64,000 nucleotides of DNA from CAIWHR01 sp963809965 (GCA_963809965.1 CAWELU010000006.1:1-64000), one strand, 5' to 3'. Shown: positions 16,833 through 25,088, counted from the stretch's first letter. The notes: generated by a model not told the origin, from the sequence alone. Program-made: numbers and translations.

Positions 16833-17231
16833 TTACTTCTTCATCTGTTTCGCGAGAAACTCCTGCATTCTCTTGCCGGTCTCAGCCAACCCTCCAGCGG
16901 CGCTGAACTGGATGATCTCGGCCCCGTCCTTCGACTTGAAGTTGTGCGGAGCCGGCCAGAAACACGCTTCCCCAGCGCTGCAATTCTCAATGGTCCCGTC
17001 AAGGTAAATGATCTGCACCGAACCCTTCAAAACGTAAGCCCAGTGTTCAACCGGGCACAGATCGTGCTCCAGTCCCTTTCCCTTCAGAATGTCTGTGAAG
17101 TCAGTACCCGGGGCAAAGACGTGGTAGGCGCACTGCATGCCGCCCCATTGCTCATCCCAGATCTTGAGGCCCGGGGTGTTCCTGGTGACGAAGTCGTCTA
17201 CCGGGCGCATATCCGTCAATTTCTTTCTCAT
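16833..17231 (-). CDS. Cupin-domain protein
   Basis: Cupins are small beta-barrels, often metal-dependent dioxygenases, isomerases or sensor domains. This 132-aa protein starts MRKKLTDMRPVDDFVTRNTP. Its barrel motifs are GGMQCAYHVFAPGTDFTD and EHDLCPVEHWAYVLKGSVQI for motif 1, with ENCSAGEACFWPAPHNFKSK for motif 2. The motif-1 His cluster is reduced to EHW, so the metal site may be atypical. The C-terminus is helical and basic (ETGKRMQEFLAKQMKK). AAGGA lies upstream of the ATG at 17231. It is separate from the 16668 operon by about 165 bp but on the same strand. A duplicated 200-bp region lies upstream. Confidence 0.8.
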   Translation of the reverse strand: MRKKLTDMRPVDDFVTRNTPGLKIWDEQWGGMQCAYHVFAPGTDFTDILKGKGLEHDLCPVEHWAYVLKGSVQIIYLDGTIENCSAGEACFWPAPHNFKSKDGAEIIQFSAAGGLAETGKRMQEFLAKQMKK

Positions 17232-17379
17232 GAATTCATTCCTTCTTGGGTCTCACCGAACCGGCGGTGATGACGACTTGTTCAAGGCCAGACCCGGTCG
17301 CCTGGACATGGTTGGTTAGCATCGCGGCAGAGGCTCATTTCATGCCATACACCCCCGTGCGACTGGCCCGGCTCCAAAT

Positions 17380-17580
17380 TCATGAAGACCAAAGACTCGC
17401 CCGACATTATCGGGATGGGATTCAACCGGCCCGACCCACTCTTTCCCAACACGCATACCTAATGTCGGCCAACGCCCCAGTGCGGGATGCGCACTTCCAG
17501 ACACCGACTTCGCTTTTTCGGACATCAGGTTCCCGATCCATCCGAAGTTTGCGCAGCGTCAAAATCGTTTGGTCTGGTAT
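17380..17580 (-). repeat. Duplicated upstream region, copy A
   Basis: About 200 bases resemble 19664-19862 in the same orientation. The best-conserved core is CTTCGCTTTTTCGGACATC (17508-17526 and 19798-19816), followed in both by GCGCA(G/C)CGTCAAA. Similarity drops to scattered blocks at the edges. Copy A lies upstream of the cupin gene, and copy B upstream of the decayed 225-aa family fragment. Conserved TTGACG-like elements on the minus strand could be promoter parts. The rest of 17232-17713 holds no gene that I can support. Confidence 0.6.
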
Positions 17581-17713
17581 GACCAGGAAGCACGCAAGCG
17601 GGGCGCCCCGGCGCTAGCTCCTGAGCCGGACGCGCGTCGACCCTAGGTAGGGGAGGTTGGTCCGTTCGGCAAGCGGTGCGGCTCGAGCGCAACGTCGCGC
17701 TCCGTCGCATGCG

Positions 17714-18526
17714 TCAGGCCGCAGGGGCGACGCGGGCGAGGCGTGGACCGCGGCCGCGGCGCGCGCGAGGGAATTGCTTGCGCGCCTGCTCGGGGTTTTT
17801 GCGCGGCGGCGCGGGTGGCCTGCGCCCTTGTTCCCGTGACGCGGGCTGGGCATCCATCTTCCTGATGTAATCGATCATCCGGCGCAACACCTCGTCGATG
17901 GAGCGATTCGACGAGCGCGAGAAAAACACGAGCAACGGTGGGAAGGCGCACGACACTATCGCGGACATAATCGCTTCGTGGACGATCCTGCCCTTCGGCG
18001 AGGGCTTTCCGCTCAGGCGCGAGAGGAAGGCATCGAAGGTATTCGAGCTCAGGTTGAGCGCATCCATGACCCTGGCCACCAGCGCGATTTGCCGGATTTC
18101 CTCGGCGCTGTAGCGGACCCGCATTTGCTGCATGCGTTCTCTCGACACGCGACCAAAGTTGGTTGCGACCAGTTCGCGCACGAACGCTATGGCAAGCGAC
18201 GTCTTCCGATCGAGATGGGTGCGATCCAGATGCTCGATGTGCGCGAGTTCTTCCTCGGACACACCTTCGATGACGGCCCACTCGTGGTGTGCCCAGCTGC
18301 AATACTTGGCATCGTTGTGCCGGGCCACGGCAACCATGAGCTTCTCGCGAAAGCCCGGATCCATCTCGCGATCGACCCAGATCTTCTGAAGAGTGGGCGC
18401 CTCGGTCGCTATCGAAGCCACCGCACCCACAAACTCCAGCGGGGTGATGGTCCGTTTGCGGAAGCCCCGTGAGCGCATGGCGGATTTCGTTGCGGCGGTA
18501 TGCGGATCGTTGTTCTGCGGCTTCAT
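17714..18526 (-). CDS. Carboxymuconolactone decarboxylase-like (AhpD-fold) protein, paralogue 1
   Basis: This 270-aa protein has an AhpD/CMD-type core: REMDPGFREKLMVAVARHND, then AKYCSWAHHEWAVIEGVSEE, then SLAIAFVRELVATNFG. Peroxidatic AhpD members use CxxC. Here the site reads YCSWAHHEW with a single Cys and a His four residues on, so simple alkylhydroperoxidase chemistry is doubtful. The region after residue 160 carries a hydrophobic segment (AIMSAIVSCAFPPLLVFFSR). A very basic, Arg/Pro-rich tail follows. AAGGA 8 nt before the ATG fixes the start. It directly follows its paralogue at 18563-19261 (36-nt gap), so the two form a tandem duplication in one transcript. Confidence 0.75.
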   Translation of the reverse strand: MKPQNNDPHTAATKSAMRSRGFRKRTITPLEFVGAVASIATEAPTLQKIWVDREMDPGFREKLMVAVARHNDAKYCSWAHHEWAVIEGVSEEELAHIEHLDRTHLDRKTSLAIAFVRELVATNFGRVSRERMQQMRVRYSAEEIRQIALVARVMDALNLSSNTFDAFLSRLSGKPSPKGRIVHEAIMSAIVSCAFPPLLVFFSRSSNRSIDEVLRRMIDYIRKMDAQPASREQGRRPPAPPRKNPEQARKQFPRARRGRGPRLARVAPAA

Positions 18527-18562
18527 TTGGAGTCCTTCTGCTGGCTGGGGGCTTGGTCGAAG

Positions 18563-19261
18563 TCAGCTTTGCGTGAGCTTAGTGCGCGGGATCCTGCGCC
18601 CTTGTTCGGCTTCCATGTGCTTGGTGTGGTCCATCATGCGGCGCGTCATCTCGCGTATCGAGCGCTTCGACGAGAGCGAAAGCAGGAGAAGCATCGGCGG
18701 CACAACGCAGCAGAATGCCGCAGTCAGGATCACTTCGTCGCAAATCCGGCTGCCCTGGGCAGGCGCGCCCCGCAGACGAGAGCGCATGGCTTCAAAGGTG
18801 TTCGCGCCCAGATTGGCGGCGTCCATCACTTTGGACACGAGAGTGATTGCCTTGATTTCGTGACCGGTGTAGTGCGCCTGCATCTGCTGCATCAGATCCT
18901 GAGACACGGGGCCGAAGCGGACGGCCACCAGTTCGCGCACGTAAGAGATGGCAAGCCACTTCTTGCGATCGAAGTGGTCAGGGTCGATTTGCTCGACTTG
19001 CGCCAACTCCTCCGCGGGAATGCCCTCGAGGTTGGCCCACTCGTAGTGCGCCCAACTGCAATATTTGCAGTCGTTGACCTTGGACACGGCGAGCATGAGT
19101 TCCTCGCGAAAGCCGGGATCCAGTTCGTGCTTGATCCAAACCCTGTATAGGGTCGGCACATCTACCGCGATCGAGGCCAGCGCACGCGCAAATTCCCGGG
19201 CGGTAATCGTGCGTTTGCGAAAGGCCCCGAAGGGGTTTGCAGGCTTCGTTCTCCCTTTCAT
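18563..19261 (-). CDS. Carboxymuconolactone decarboxylase-like (AhpD-fold) protein, paralogue 2
   Basis: This 232-aa paralogue of 17714-18526 has FRKRTITAREFARALASIAV, KHELDPGFREELMLAVSKVN, the site CKYCSWAHYEWANLEGIPAE and LAISYVRELVAVRFGPVSQD. In this copy a Cys two residues before YCSW gives C-K-Y-C, so a CxxC pair is present here but shifted relative to classical AhpD. The hydrophobic segment EVILTAAFCCVVPPMLLLLS is also conserved. Of several in-frame ATGs, the one at 19261 has AGGAG at 6 nt and is preferred. It lies first in the tandem pair. Different Cys content between the two copies suggests divergence of function. Confidence 0.75.
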   Translation of the reverse strand: MKGRTKPANPFGAFRKRTITAREFARALASIAVDVPTLYRVWIKHELDPGFREELMLAVSKVNDCKYCSWAHYEWANLEGIPAEELAQVEQIDPDHFDRKKWLAISYVRELVAVRFGPVSQDLMQQMQAHYTGHEIKAITLVSKVMDAANLGANTFEAMRSRLRGAPAQGSRICDEVILTAAFCCVVPPMLLLLSLSSKRSIREMTRRMMDHTKHMEAEQGRRIPRTKLTQS

Positions 19262-19431
19262 CTTCATCTCCTGTCGGCCCATCGACCCGTTCATGCCATT
19301 AGCGAACGTCCGCTTCCCGGCGCACGGTGACGCCTGCGACATTGTTGGTCGGACGCGTCCAACGCGGCCGCGGCGATCGCGGATTCGATGCAGCGCTCAC
19401 AGACCTTTCTGCAACGGAGGACCTTTCCGCA

Positions 19432-19656
19432 ACGGATTTGGGGAAGATAGTTGGCGCTGTTGTCGAAACCGACGGCCTGTAGGCGCAGGCCACCTCGTCC
19501 CGGAGGAACTTGATGTAGCCATTGGAAAGGCACGTATCCGGAACGAGGTCCTTGGTCAGCACCTTGCTCTCCCACTTCCAGCCAGCCGGCAGGTTCTTCA
19601 GGTGTTTGCCCACCTAGTGTTTCATCTTGCCCGTCTTGTCGGTGTTCATCTTCCAT
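19432..19656 (-). pseudogene. C-terminal fragment of a third copy of the 225-aa family
   Basis: After a short start (MNTDKTGKMKH) and an in-frame TAG, the frame reads GKHLKNLPAGWKWESKVLTK, DLVPDTCLSNGYIKFLRDE and VACAY. It then shifts near 19490 to AVGFDNSANYLPQIRCGK. It aligns with SKLKNLPAGWKFETKVLTEN and GCGYGKDVSANYVP of the 15551-16228 protein. The N-terminal two-thirds are gone. It sits between the duplicated upstream region (copy B) and the CMD pair. Confidence 0.7.
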
Positions 19657-20641
19657 ATCCTTTCAATTCATGACGACCAGATGTCTGCGGGACATCGCCA
19701 AGTTGGGACTCAACCGCTACCACCCAGCCGTTGCCAGCGCGCATCCGCACTTTCCGTCAACCGGCAGGCCGGCGTTGCGCATATCTGGACACCGGCTTCG
19801 CTTTTTCGGACATCGCGTTCGCTGTCCGGCGCGATATTGCGCACCGTCAAATTGGTCGGGTGTAAGCCTGCGGCGCAACAGATGTGTCGCAACGTCCGCC
19901 ATCTTGCGAATTGGAGGATGCAGCGGGAGTACCCCTGCTGGGCCGGTCAGTGCGTAGCAACGCCCGTGCGACCAGTAGCCGGGTATTCGAAAACTGCAGT
20001 TGGGAGTATTCCTTTTTCGGTGGACAGCGGTTGTCGCCCCGGACGACAGTGCACCCCATGCCGTCCATGACGGGCGGCGCCGGTTCGGTTTGTTGCAGTA
20101 CGTTGGCCACGTCCAGGCCGGAATGACGCTCCTCACGCGTCGCCCTTTGCCGAGTGATCGGCGCCCAATGCCGTCCTGCCTCTGAAAGCCGGCGGGCCTT
20201 TGCGGGCCTGAGGTCAAGTCGAAGTCGCGCTGCGGCAGTATCTGCGTCATCGCAGAAGTGTGCTGTCCTGGCGCGACCACAACCGGCCTTGCGCCGGGCA
20301 GTAGGAGGTCGTGGCATCGGGATTCGCTGTGGGCATTCGTCCACGCGCGTCCAAGGTGTCGATTGTGATAGGCGCGACCGGCCGCCGATCGTGTGCCGCA
20401 GCTCCGTGCTGCGCGCACCCTTTGGCCGGCACGCTGCGCCAATCCCCCTGGCCCAGCGCGCGTCGTTACTAGCTCAACAACCCGCCCGGGTGCGGGTGAG
20501 CGCTAGGAAGAAACATGGGGCGGCGCGGAGTGCTAGGGTGGAATGCCGCGCTGGAGAAGGCCGAAGCCGCAATGGTGCGTAGCTTGCCCGATTACTAGCA
20601 TGGTCCTGGGTCACGTCAGCGACATTGGTGAGCCCGTTACA
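19657..20641. other. Gene-poor stretch with duplicated region copy B
   Basis: Bases 19664-19862 are copy B of the upstream repeat described at 17380-17580. From 19863 to 20641 the open frames on both strands are shadow-like, with no ribosome binding sites or domains. I see no RNA gene. The IS110 element begins at about 20642. Confidence 0.5.
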
Positions 20642-22107
20642 GCGGGCATCCCGTTTGAAAGAGTGAGTACAACGACGAACCCATACCGGCGCGGCATTCC
20701 GACGAAGAGGATGGAGGATGCTGTGGCCAGACGCAAGCGCGAGTTTGAATTGGCGTATCCCAACGCGGCGGGGATCGATATCGGATCGGCGAGCCACTAT
20801 GTGGCGGTGCCGCCGGACCGAGCGGATGACCCGGTGCGAGAGTTCAAGAGTTTCACCGAGGATCTGGAGGCGCTGGCGGACTGGCTCAGCGCATGCGAAG
20901 TGGACACGGTGGCGATGGAATCGACCGGTGTGTATTGGATTCCTCTCTACGAACTGCTGGAGTCGCGCGGCTTCGTCGTTTATCTGGTCAATGCGCGACA
21001 CGTCAAGAACGTTTCCGGTCGCAAGAGCGATGTTCTGGACTGTCAGTGGTTGCAGCAGTTGATGAGCTACGGTCTGCTCTCGGGCGCGTTCCGTCCACGT
21101 GACGAGATCTGTGCGTTGCGTTGCCTCACGCGGCAACGCGACATGCTGATCAAGTGCCAGTCCCAGCATGTGCATCACATGCAAAAGGCGCTGGCGCAAA
21201 TGAACGTGCAACTGACCAACGTCATCTCCGACATCACCGGATTGACCGGACAGAACATCATCCGGGCGATCATCGCGGGCGAACGCGATCCGGCAAAGCT
21301 CGCCAAACTTCGTCACGAACGCGTCCACGCCAGCGAAGCCGATATTGCCAAATCGCTCAAGGGTAATTGGCGTGACGAGCATTTGTTCGCGCTGAAGCAG
21401 GCCATGACTCTGTGCGACACCTACAGCGCTGTCATCGCCGACTGCGATCGCCAGATTCAAGGGCAACTCGAGCGCCTGTACCGGCATGAGGCGGCCGCGG
21501 GCCCGGAACGCAAGCGCGGCCGTCGTTGCGATCCCATGAAGTTTGATCTGCGTACGGCGCTGCTGCGTACCTGTGGTGTCGATCTGACGCGGATCAACGG
21601 TGTGGAGACCGCCACCGCCCTGAAAGTGATCGCGGAAGTGGGCCCTGATCTGTCCCGCTTCAAGAGCGCCAAGCACTTCGCGTCGTGGCTGGGGCTGTGT
21701 CCAGGCACCAAGATCTCTGGCGGCAAGGTGCTCTCGGGGGCCACCAAGCGCACGGCGAATCGCCTAGCGCAGGCCCTGCGCATGGCCGCCTTTGCCTTGA
21801 GCCGCAGCAAGTCTGCCCTCGGCGCCTACTATCGCCGGCTTTCCGGTCGGCTCGATAAAGCCAAGGCCATCACGGCTACCGCCCACAAGTTGGCCCGCCT
21901 CATCTACACCATGCTGACCCAAGGTACCGAATACGTCGACCGGGGGCAGGATTACTACGAGGAGCGCTATCGGCAGCGCGTCATCCATCACCTCAACCGC
22001 CGCGCCGCCGCATTGGGCTTCGCTCTGATTCCCGTCGAACCCATAGCGAAATAGTTACTCATGCAAATCAGACATGTAATTTAAGTTTCTTGAAAGCGGG
22101 CCACCGC
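20642..22107 (+). mobile_element. IS110-family insertion sequence (IS1111-like)
   Basis: One transposase gene is flanked by imperfect subterminal inverted repeats: GCGGGCATCCCGTTTGAAAG at 20642-20661 and, inverted, GCGGTGGCCCGCTTTCAAG at 22089-22107. Subterminal rather than terminal repeats are typical of the IS1111 branch of IS110. No target duplication is expected for this family. The true ends are probably a few bases outside the repeats and cannot be fixed by eye. Confidence 0.65.
20711..22054 (+). CDS. IS110/IS1111-family DEDD transposase
   Basis: This intact transposase of about 447 residues is a RuvC-like DEDD recombinase with a C-terminal serine domain. The N-terminal catalytic region is seen in AAGIDIGSASHYVAV (first Asp), DTVAMESTGVYWIPL (Glu) and VSGRKSDVLDCQWLQQL (Asp pair). 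The C-terminal IS110 transposase_20 region contains RINGVETATALKVIAEVGPD, and SWLGLCPGTKISGGKVLSGA with the conserved Ser. The start ATG at 20711 (MEDAVARRKREFELAYPN) gives the usual length. The frame is open further upstream (STTTNPYRRGIPTKR), and an earlier GTG is possible. The gene shows no frameshift, unlike much of the neighbourhood, so the element may be recent and active. Confidence 0.9.
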   Translation: MEDAVARRKREFELAYPNAAGIDIGSASHYVAVPPDRADDPVREFKSFTEDLEALADWLSACEVDTVAMESTGVYWIPLYELLESRGFVVYLVNARHVKNVSGRKSDVLDCQWLQQLMSYGLLSGAFRPRDEICALRCLTRQRDMLIKCQSQHVHHMQKALAQMNVQLTNVISDITGLTGQNIIRAIIAGERDPAKLAKLRHERVHASEADIAKSLKGNWRDEHLFALKQAMTLCDTYSAVIADCDRQIQGQLERLYRHEAAAGPERKRGRRCDPMKFDLRTALLRTCGVDLTRINGVETATALKVIAEVGPDLSRFKSAKHFASWLGLCPGTKISGGKVLSGATKRTANRLAQALRMAAFALSRSKSALGAYYRRLSGRLDKAKAITATAHKLARLIYTMLTQGTEYVDRGQDYYEERYRQRVIHHLNRRAAALGFALIPVEPIAK

Positions 22108-22689
22108 TAGTGACGTACGCGCACCATCGCGGCCTGCCTGCGTTTCCGCGGCGTTTCATCGCGTGACGCAGCGCTCAAAACCACGTGACGGCCTCTCCGG
22201 CCACTCTCACGCCTCCCTTCCACCGGCGCAACGCCGGTCGCCACCTGATCCGCCCCACGGATCGTCCCACGCGCCTGCTTCGACGCCCTCTGAGTCCTGG
22301 GCCAAGGACTTTCGCGCGGACCGTTCCTCGAGGAACGCCGCGCGACGCCAAGACAAGCGCCGTGCGGCGCTGGCGAGCAGCAAAACAACCGCACACAACG
22401 GGATGTGGTGTCCCGTGCTCGCAGCTATCCACTGGAGCCGCTACGGCGCTCCAGGCGAGCAGCAACACTTACCTGACTGGAGTTCACCACGGCAGCAAAG
22501 GACGGCGCTCCGGCGCCTGGAACAGCTCGAACGAAGGAAATGACGCATGCGCAGGAAACGAAACACGCGGCAGCAACGAAAGACGGTCGGCAAGCGGGCG
22601 CTGGTGCGGCGGGCGGCCGTACTGCAACCAGTCGCGGGCATGGCTGCACTCCGGTTCGCTCGCGCGTGCCGGACTCCGAGGAGGCGCCC
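22108..22689. other. Palindrome-rich leader of the recombinase gene
   Basis: There is no supportable gene here. The stretch contains several perfect small palindromes: ACCGGCG-CAA-CGCCGGT (22222-22238), the 16-bp CGTTCCTCGAGGAACG (22322-22337), and related GGCGCTCC(A/G)GGCG-type repeats between 22446 and 22516. The density of dyads just upstream of a site-specific recombinase suggests a recombination or regulatory region. Confidence 0.45.
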
Positions 22690-23559
22690 ATGCGTGACCT
22701 GAACCACGACTTCAAGGAGCTCTGCCGGCACAACCGTGACGGCAGCTACGCCACTCAGGCCGACCGGGCGCACATCCTCGATCTCGTCGCCAACCAGCTG
22801 CATGAGATGGGCGTGCGCGGCTTGCGCGCCCAGGGCTTCAAGCCCCGGCACGTGCAGATGCTCGTTGCGCGCTGGCTATCCGAGAAGCTCGCCCCGGGAA
22901 CCATCAAAAACCGGATGAGCCAGCTGCGCTGGCTGGCGCAGAAGATCGGCAAGGACAACATCGTCGAGCGCACCAACGCCGCCTATGGCATCCCGGATCG
23001 GGTGTACGTCACCAACATCTCCAAAGCAAAGGAGCTTGGCAGGGAACAGCTCGAGGGCATCCGCACCCCCTGCGTCCGGATGTCGCTGCGCTTGCAGGCT
23101 GCCTTCGGCCTGCGCCGGGAAGCTTCGATCAAGATCGTCCCGGCGTGGGCGGATCGGGGCGATACGCTAGTGCTCAAGGCTTCCTGGAACAAGGGCGGAC
23201 GGGAGATACGGATTCCGATCCGCACACCGGAGCAGCGGCAGCTCCTCGATGAAGCCAAGGCGCTGGCCAAGGGCAAGAGCCTGGTCGCATCGGGTTACGC
23301 CACCTACCGCGACTACCTGCAGCACTTCCGTTACGAGTGCGGGCGAGTCGGTATTCACGCCTTCCACGGGCATCGGCATTTGTACGCTCAGACCCGCTAC
23401 CAGGAACTGACCGGCTGGGCATGCCCGGCCCGCGGCGGCCCGAGGTCCAGGCAGCTCGCCAAGCAGCAGAGGGCGATCGACCGCGAGACGCGAGAGACTA
23501 TCAGCCACGAGATGGGCCACAACCGCGAGCAGATAACGGCCGTGTATCTCGGACGGTAA
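22690..23559 (+). CDS. Tyrosine recombinase, SAM-like N-terminal integrase family
   Basis: This 289-aa integrase belongs to the type with an N-terminal SAM-like core-binding domain (MRDLNHDFKELCRHNRDGSY, then RWLSEKLAPGTIKNRMSQLR). Catalytic residues are visible: Arg in QAAFGLRREASIKI, His/Arg in IHAFHGHRHLYAQTRYQELT, and His with the nucleophile Tyr in ETISHEMGHNREQITAVYLG. The family is common in integrative elements of proteobacteria. The start at 22690 is supported by GAGGAGG 6 nt upstream, although the frame is open to 22540. It is intact. It may mobilise a different element from the second recombinase at 23783. Confidence 0.85.
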   Translation: MRDLNHDFKELCRHNRDGSYATQADRAHILDLVANQLHEMGVRGLRAQGFKPRHVQMLVARWLSEKLAPGTIKNRMSQLRWLAQKIGKDNIVERTNAAYGIPDRVYVTNISKAKELGREQLEGIRTPCVRMSLRLQAAFGLRREASIKIVPAWADRGDTLVLKASWNKGGREIRIPIRTPEQRQLLDEAKALAKGKSLVASGYATYRDYLQHFRYECGRVGIHAFHGHRHLYAQTRYQELTGWACPARGGPRSRQLAKQQRAIDRETRETISHEMGHNREQITAVYLGR

Positions 23560-23606
23560 CCGCATGAGCACGCCGATCACTTGACAGCATGCAAAGGCCC
23601 CAGGAC

Positions 23607-23978
23607 ATGCATACCCTCAGCCTTCGGGAAGCTGCTGCGATGCTCAATACGACGCCCGAAACGGTGTCGGCTATGATTCGCAACGAGCGGCTGCCGGCGG
23701 CCAAGATCGGGCGCGCCTGGGTTTTGGTTGACGTCGACGTAATTCGATGGCTGCGCGGCCGCTACGCGCGCGAGGAGAAGGAATGCGGCTCTTCCGAAGG
23801 AGCGAGCGCGATGCCTGGTGGTGTGATTTCTGGCACCAGGCCCGGCGCGTTAGAAAAAGCACTGGCACGACCGACCGGCGCGAAGCGCAAGAGTATGCGG
23901 ACCGGCTCAAAGCCGAGCTCTGGCGACACGCTCGACTCGGCGAGCGTCCTGCCATTACATGGGACGCCGCCGTCCTAG
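23607..23978 (+). CDS. Excisionase-like helix-turn-helix protein overlapping the integrase
   Basis: This 123-aa protein has an N-terminal MerR/Xis-type helix-turn-helix: HTLSLREAAAMLNTTPETVS, then AMIRNERLPAAKIGRAWVLV, then DVIRWLRGRY. A low-complexity polar tail follows (GALEKALARPTGAKRKSM). Such small proteins set recombination direction or repress the integrase promoter. The last 65 codons overlap the start of the integrase gene in another frame. The tail is composed like that of other excisionase-type proteins, so the overlap may be genuine rather than an artefact. The ATG at 23607 is preferred over the one at 23589 because the domain begins right after it. Confidence 0.7.
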   Translation: MHTLSLREAAAMLNTTPETVSAMIRNERLPAAKIGRAWVLVDVDVIRWLRGRYAREEKECGSSEGASAMPGGVISGTRPGALEKALARPTGAKRKSMRTGSKPSSGDTLDSASVLPLHGTPPS

Positions 23979-24982
23979 ACTGGCTGGAGGCGCACAAGCA
24001 TCTGCGCACCTTGTCGGATCGCAAAGACCAGCTCCGTTTTGCATCGAAGTGGCTGAAGGGCAAATCGCTGAACGCGATCGACCGTGATGCACTCGACGCC
24101 CTCGGAAAAAAGAAGGCCGCGACGGGTGTCGGGCCGGCGACGGTAAATCGTCATCTGGCGGCCGTATCGGCCGTCCTCGGGCACGCATTCAAGAAAGGAT
24201 GGCTTCCGGTCAAACCGCCGATTCCCAAGCGCCACGAACCCGAGAAACGCATCCGCTGGGCCACGCAAGAACAGGCGAGAAAGCTCATTGCCGCATTGCC
24301 ACGTCATCTTGCAGCCATGGCGGAATTCTCGCTCGCTACAGGGCTACGGCAGTCCAATGTCACGCACCTCGAATGGTCGCAGGTCGATCTCGGACGCCGG
24401 CTCGCATGGATCCACGCCGACCAGGCGAAGGGCAAGCGCGATCTCGCGGTGCCGCTGTCGGACGCTGCGATCGCGGTGCTACAGCGGCAGCTCGGGGCGC
24501 ACGGCCGCTGGGTGTTCCCGTACCGGGGCGGCGCCATCAAGCAACCGACACAGGTGGCATGGCTCAATGCCTGCAAAGCGGCGAAGCTCGGCGACTTCCA
24601 TTGGCACGATCTGCGCCACACGTGGGCGAGTTGGCATGTGCAGAACGGCACTCCGCTCGCGGTGCTGCAGGGGCTCGGTGGCTGGCGCGACCTGAAGATG
24701 GTGCTGCGTTATGCGCATCTCGCGCCGGGACATCTTGCGCCGTACGCAGGCAACAGCGGCCTCGCCAAACCACAAGATATAGAAATCGACCAGGCACAAA
24801 ACCGGACACACGACGTCCGGATTGCGGATGATGAAGAGGACGAAATCCTGTTACAAATGAATGGGGTGGCTGATGGGATTCGAACCCACGACAACCGGAA
24901 TCACAATCCGGGACTCTACCAGCTGAGCTACAGCCACCACCGGTCTTGCTCGCGCCGAACGGCCGCAGTCTCGACGGGCTGA
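23783..24982 (+). CDS. Phage/island tyrosine integrase ending across tRNA-His
   Basis: This 399-aa integrase starts MRLFRRSERDAWWCDFWHQA (ATG 23783, GGAGAAGGA upstream). It has an arm/core-binding part (VGPATVNRHLAAVSAVLGHA) and a complete catalytic domain: Arg in EFSLATGLRQSNVTHLEWSQ, HxxR in FHWHDLRHTWASWHVQNGTP, Trp in the second His position (GLGGWRDLK) and the nucleophile Tyr in MVLRYAHLAPGH. After residue 345 the reading frame crosses the antisense strand of tRNA-His (GVADGIRTHDNRNHNPGLYQ) and stops at 24982. The C-terminus is therefore created by the integration site. It is the typical end gene of an island integrated in a tRNA 3' end. Confidence 0.9.
   Translation: MRLFRRSERDAWWCDFWHQARRVRKSTGTTDRREAQEYADRLKAELWRHARLGERPAITWDAAVLDWLEAHKHLRTLSDRKDQLRFASKWLKGKSLNAIDRDALDALGKKKAATGVGPATVNRHLAAVSAVLGHAFKKGWLPVKPPIPKRHEPEKRIRWATQEQARKLIAALPRHLAAMAEFSLATGLRQSNVTHLEWSQVDLGRRLAWIHADQAKGKRDLAVPLSDAAIAVLQRQLGAHGRWVFPYRGGAIKQPTQVAWLNACKAAKLGDFHWHDLRHTWASWHVQNGTPLAVLQGLGGWRDLKMVLRYAHLAPGHLAPYAGNSGLAKPQDIEIDQAQNRTHDVRIADDEEDEILLQMNGVADGIRTHDNRNHNPGLYQLSYSHHRSCSRRTAAVSTG
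24862..24938 (-). tRNA. tRNA-His (GTG)
   Basis: The cloverleaf is complete: acceptor GTGGCTG pairs with CAGCCAC, the D loop includes AGCTCAGCTGGTAGAG, the anticodon stem carries TTGTGAT with anticodon GTG, and the T arm has GTTCGAATCC. The extra G at position -1 (24938) and discriminator C (24865) are the identity elements of bacterial tRNA-His. CCA is encoded at 24864-24862. The 3' end points toward the integrase gene, as expected for an attachment site. Confidence 0.97.
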
Positions 24983-25011
24983 GACCGCTCGCTCGTCACG
25001 CATTGCCAACC

Positions 25012-25088
25012 TGGCGCGCCCGACAGGACTCGAACCTGTTACCGCCGGCTTAGAAGGCCGGTGCTCTATCCGGATGAGCTACGGGCGC
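25012..25088 (-). tRNA. tRNA-Arg (TCT)
   Basis: The cloverleaf has acceptor GCGCCCG/CGGGCGC, D-arm TAGCTCATCCGGATAGAGCA, anticodon loop CTTCTAA (anticodon TCT), and T arm CAGGTTCGAGTCCTG with encoded CCA at 25014-25012. It lies 73 nt upstream of tRNA-His on the same strand, so the two are probably one transcript. Confidence 0.97.

Noticed and set aside
20474..21676. 400-aa open frame on the minus strand
   Set aside because: Antisense to the intact IS110 transposase.
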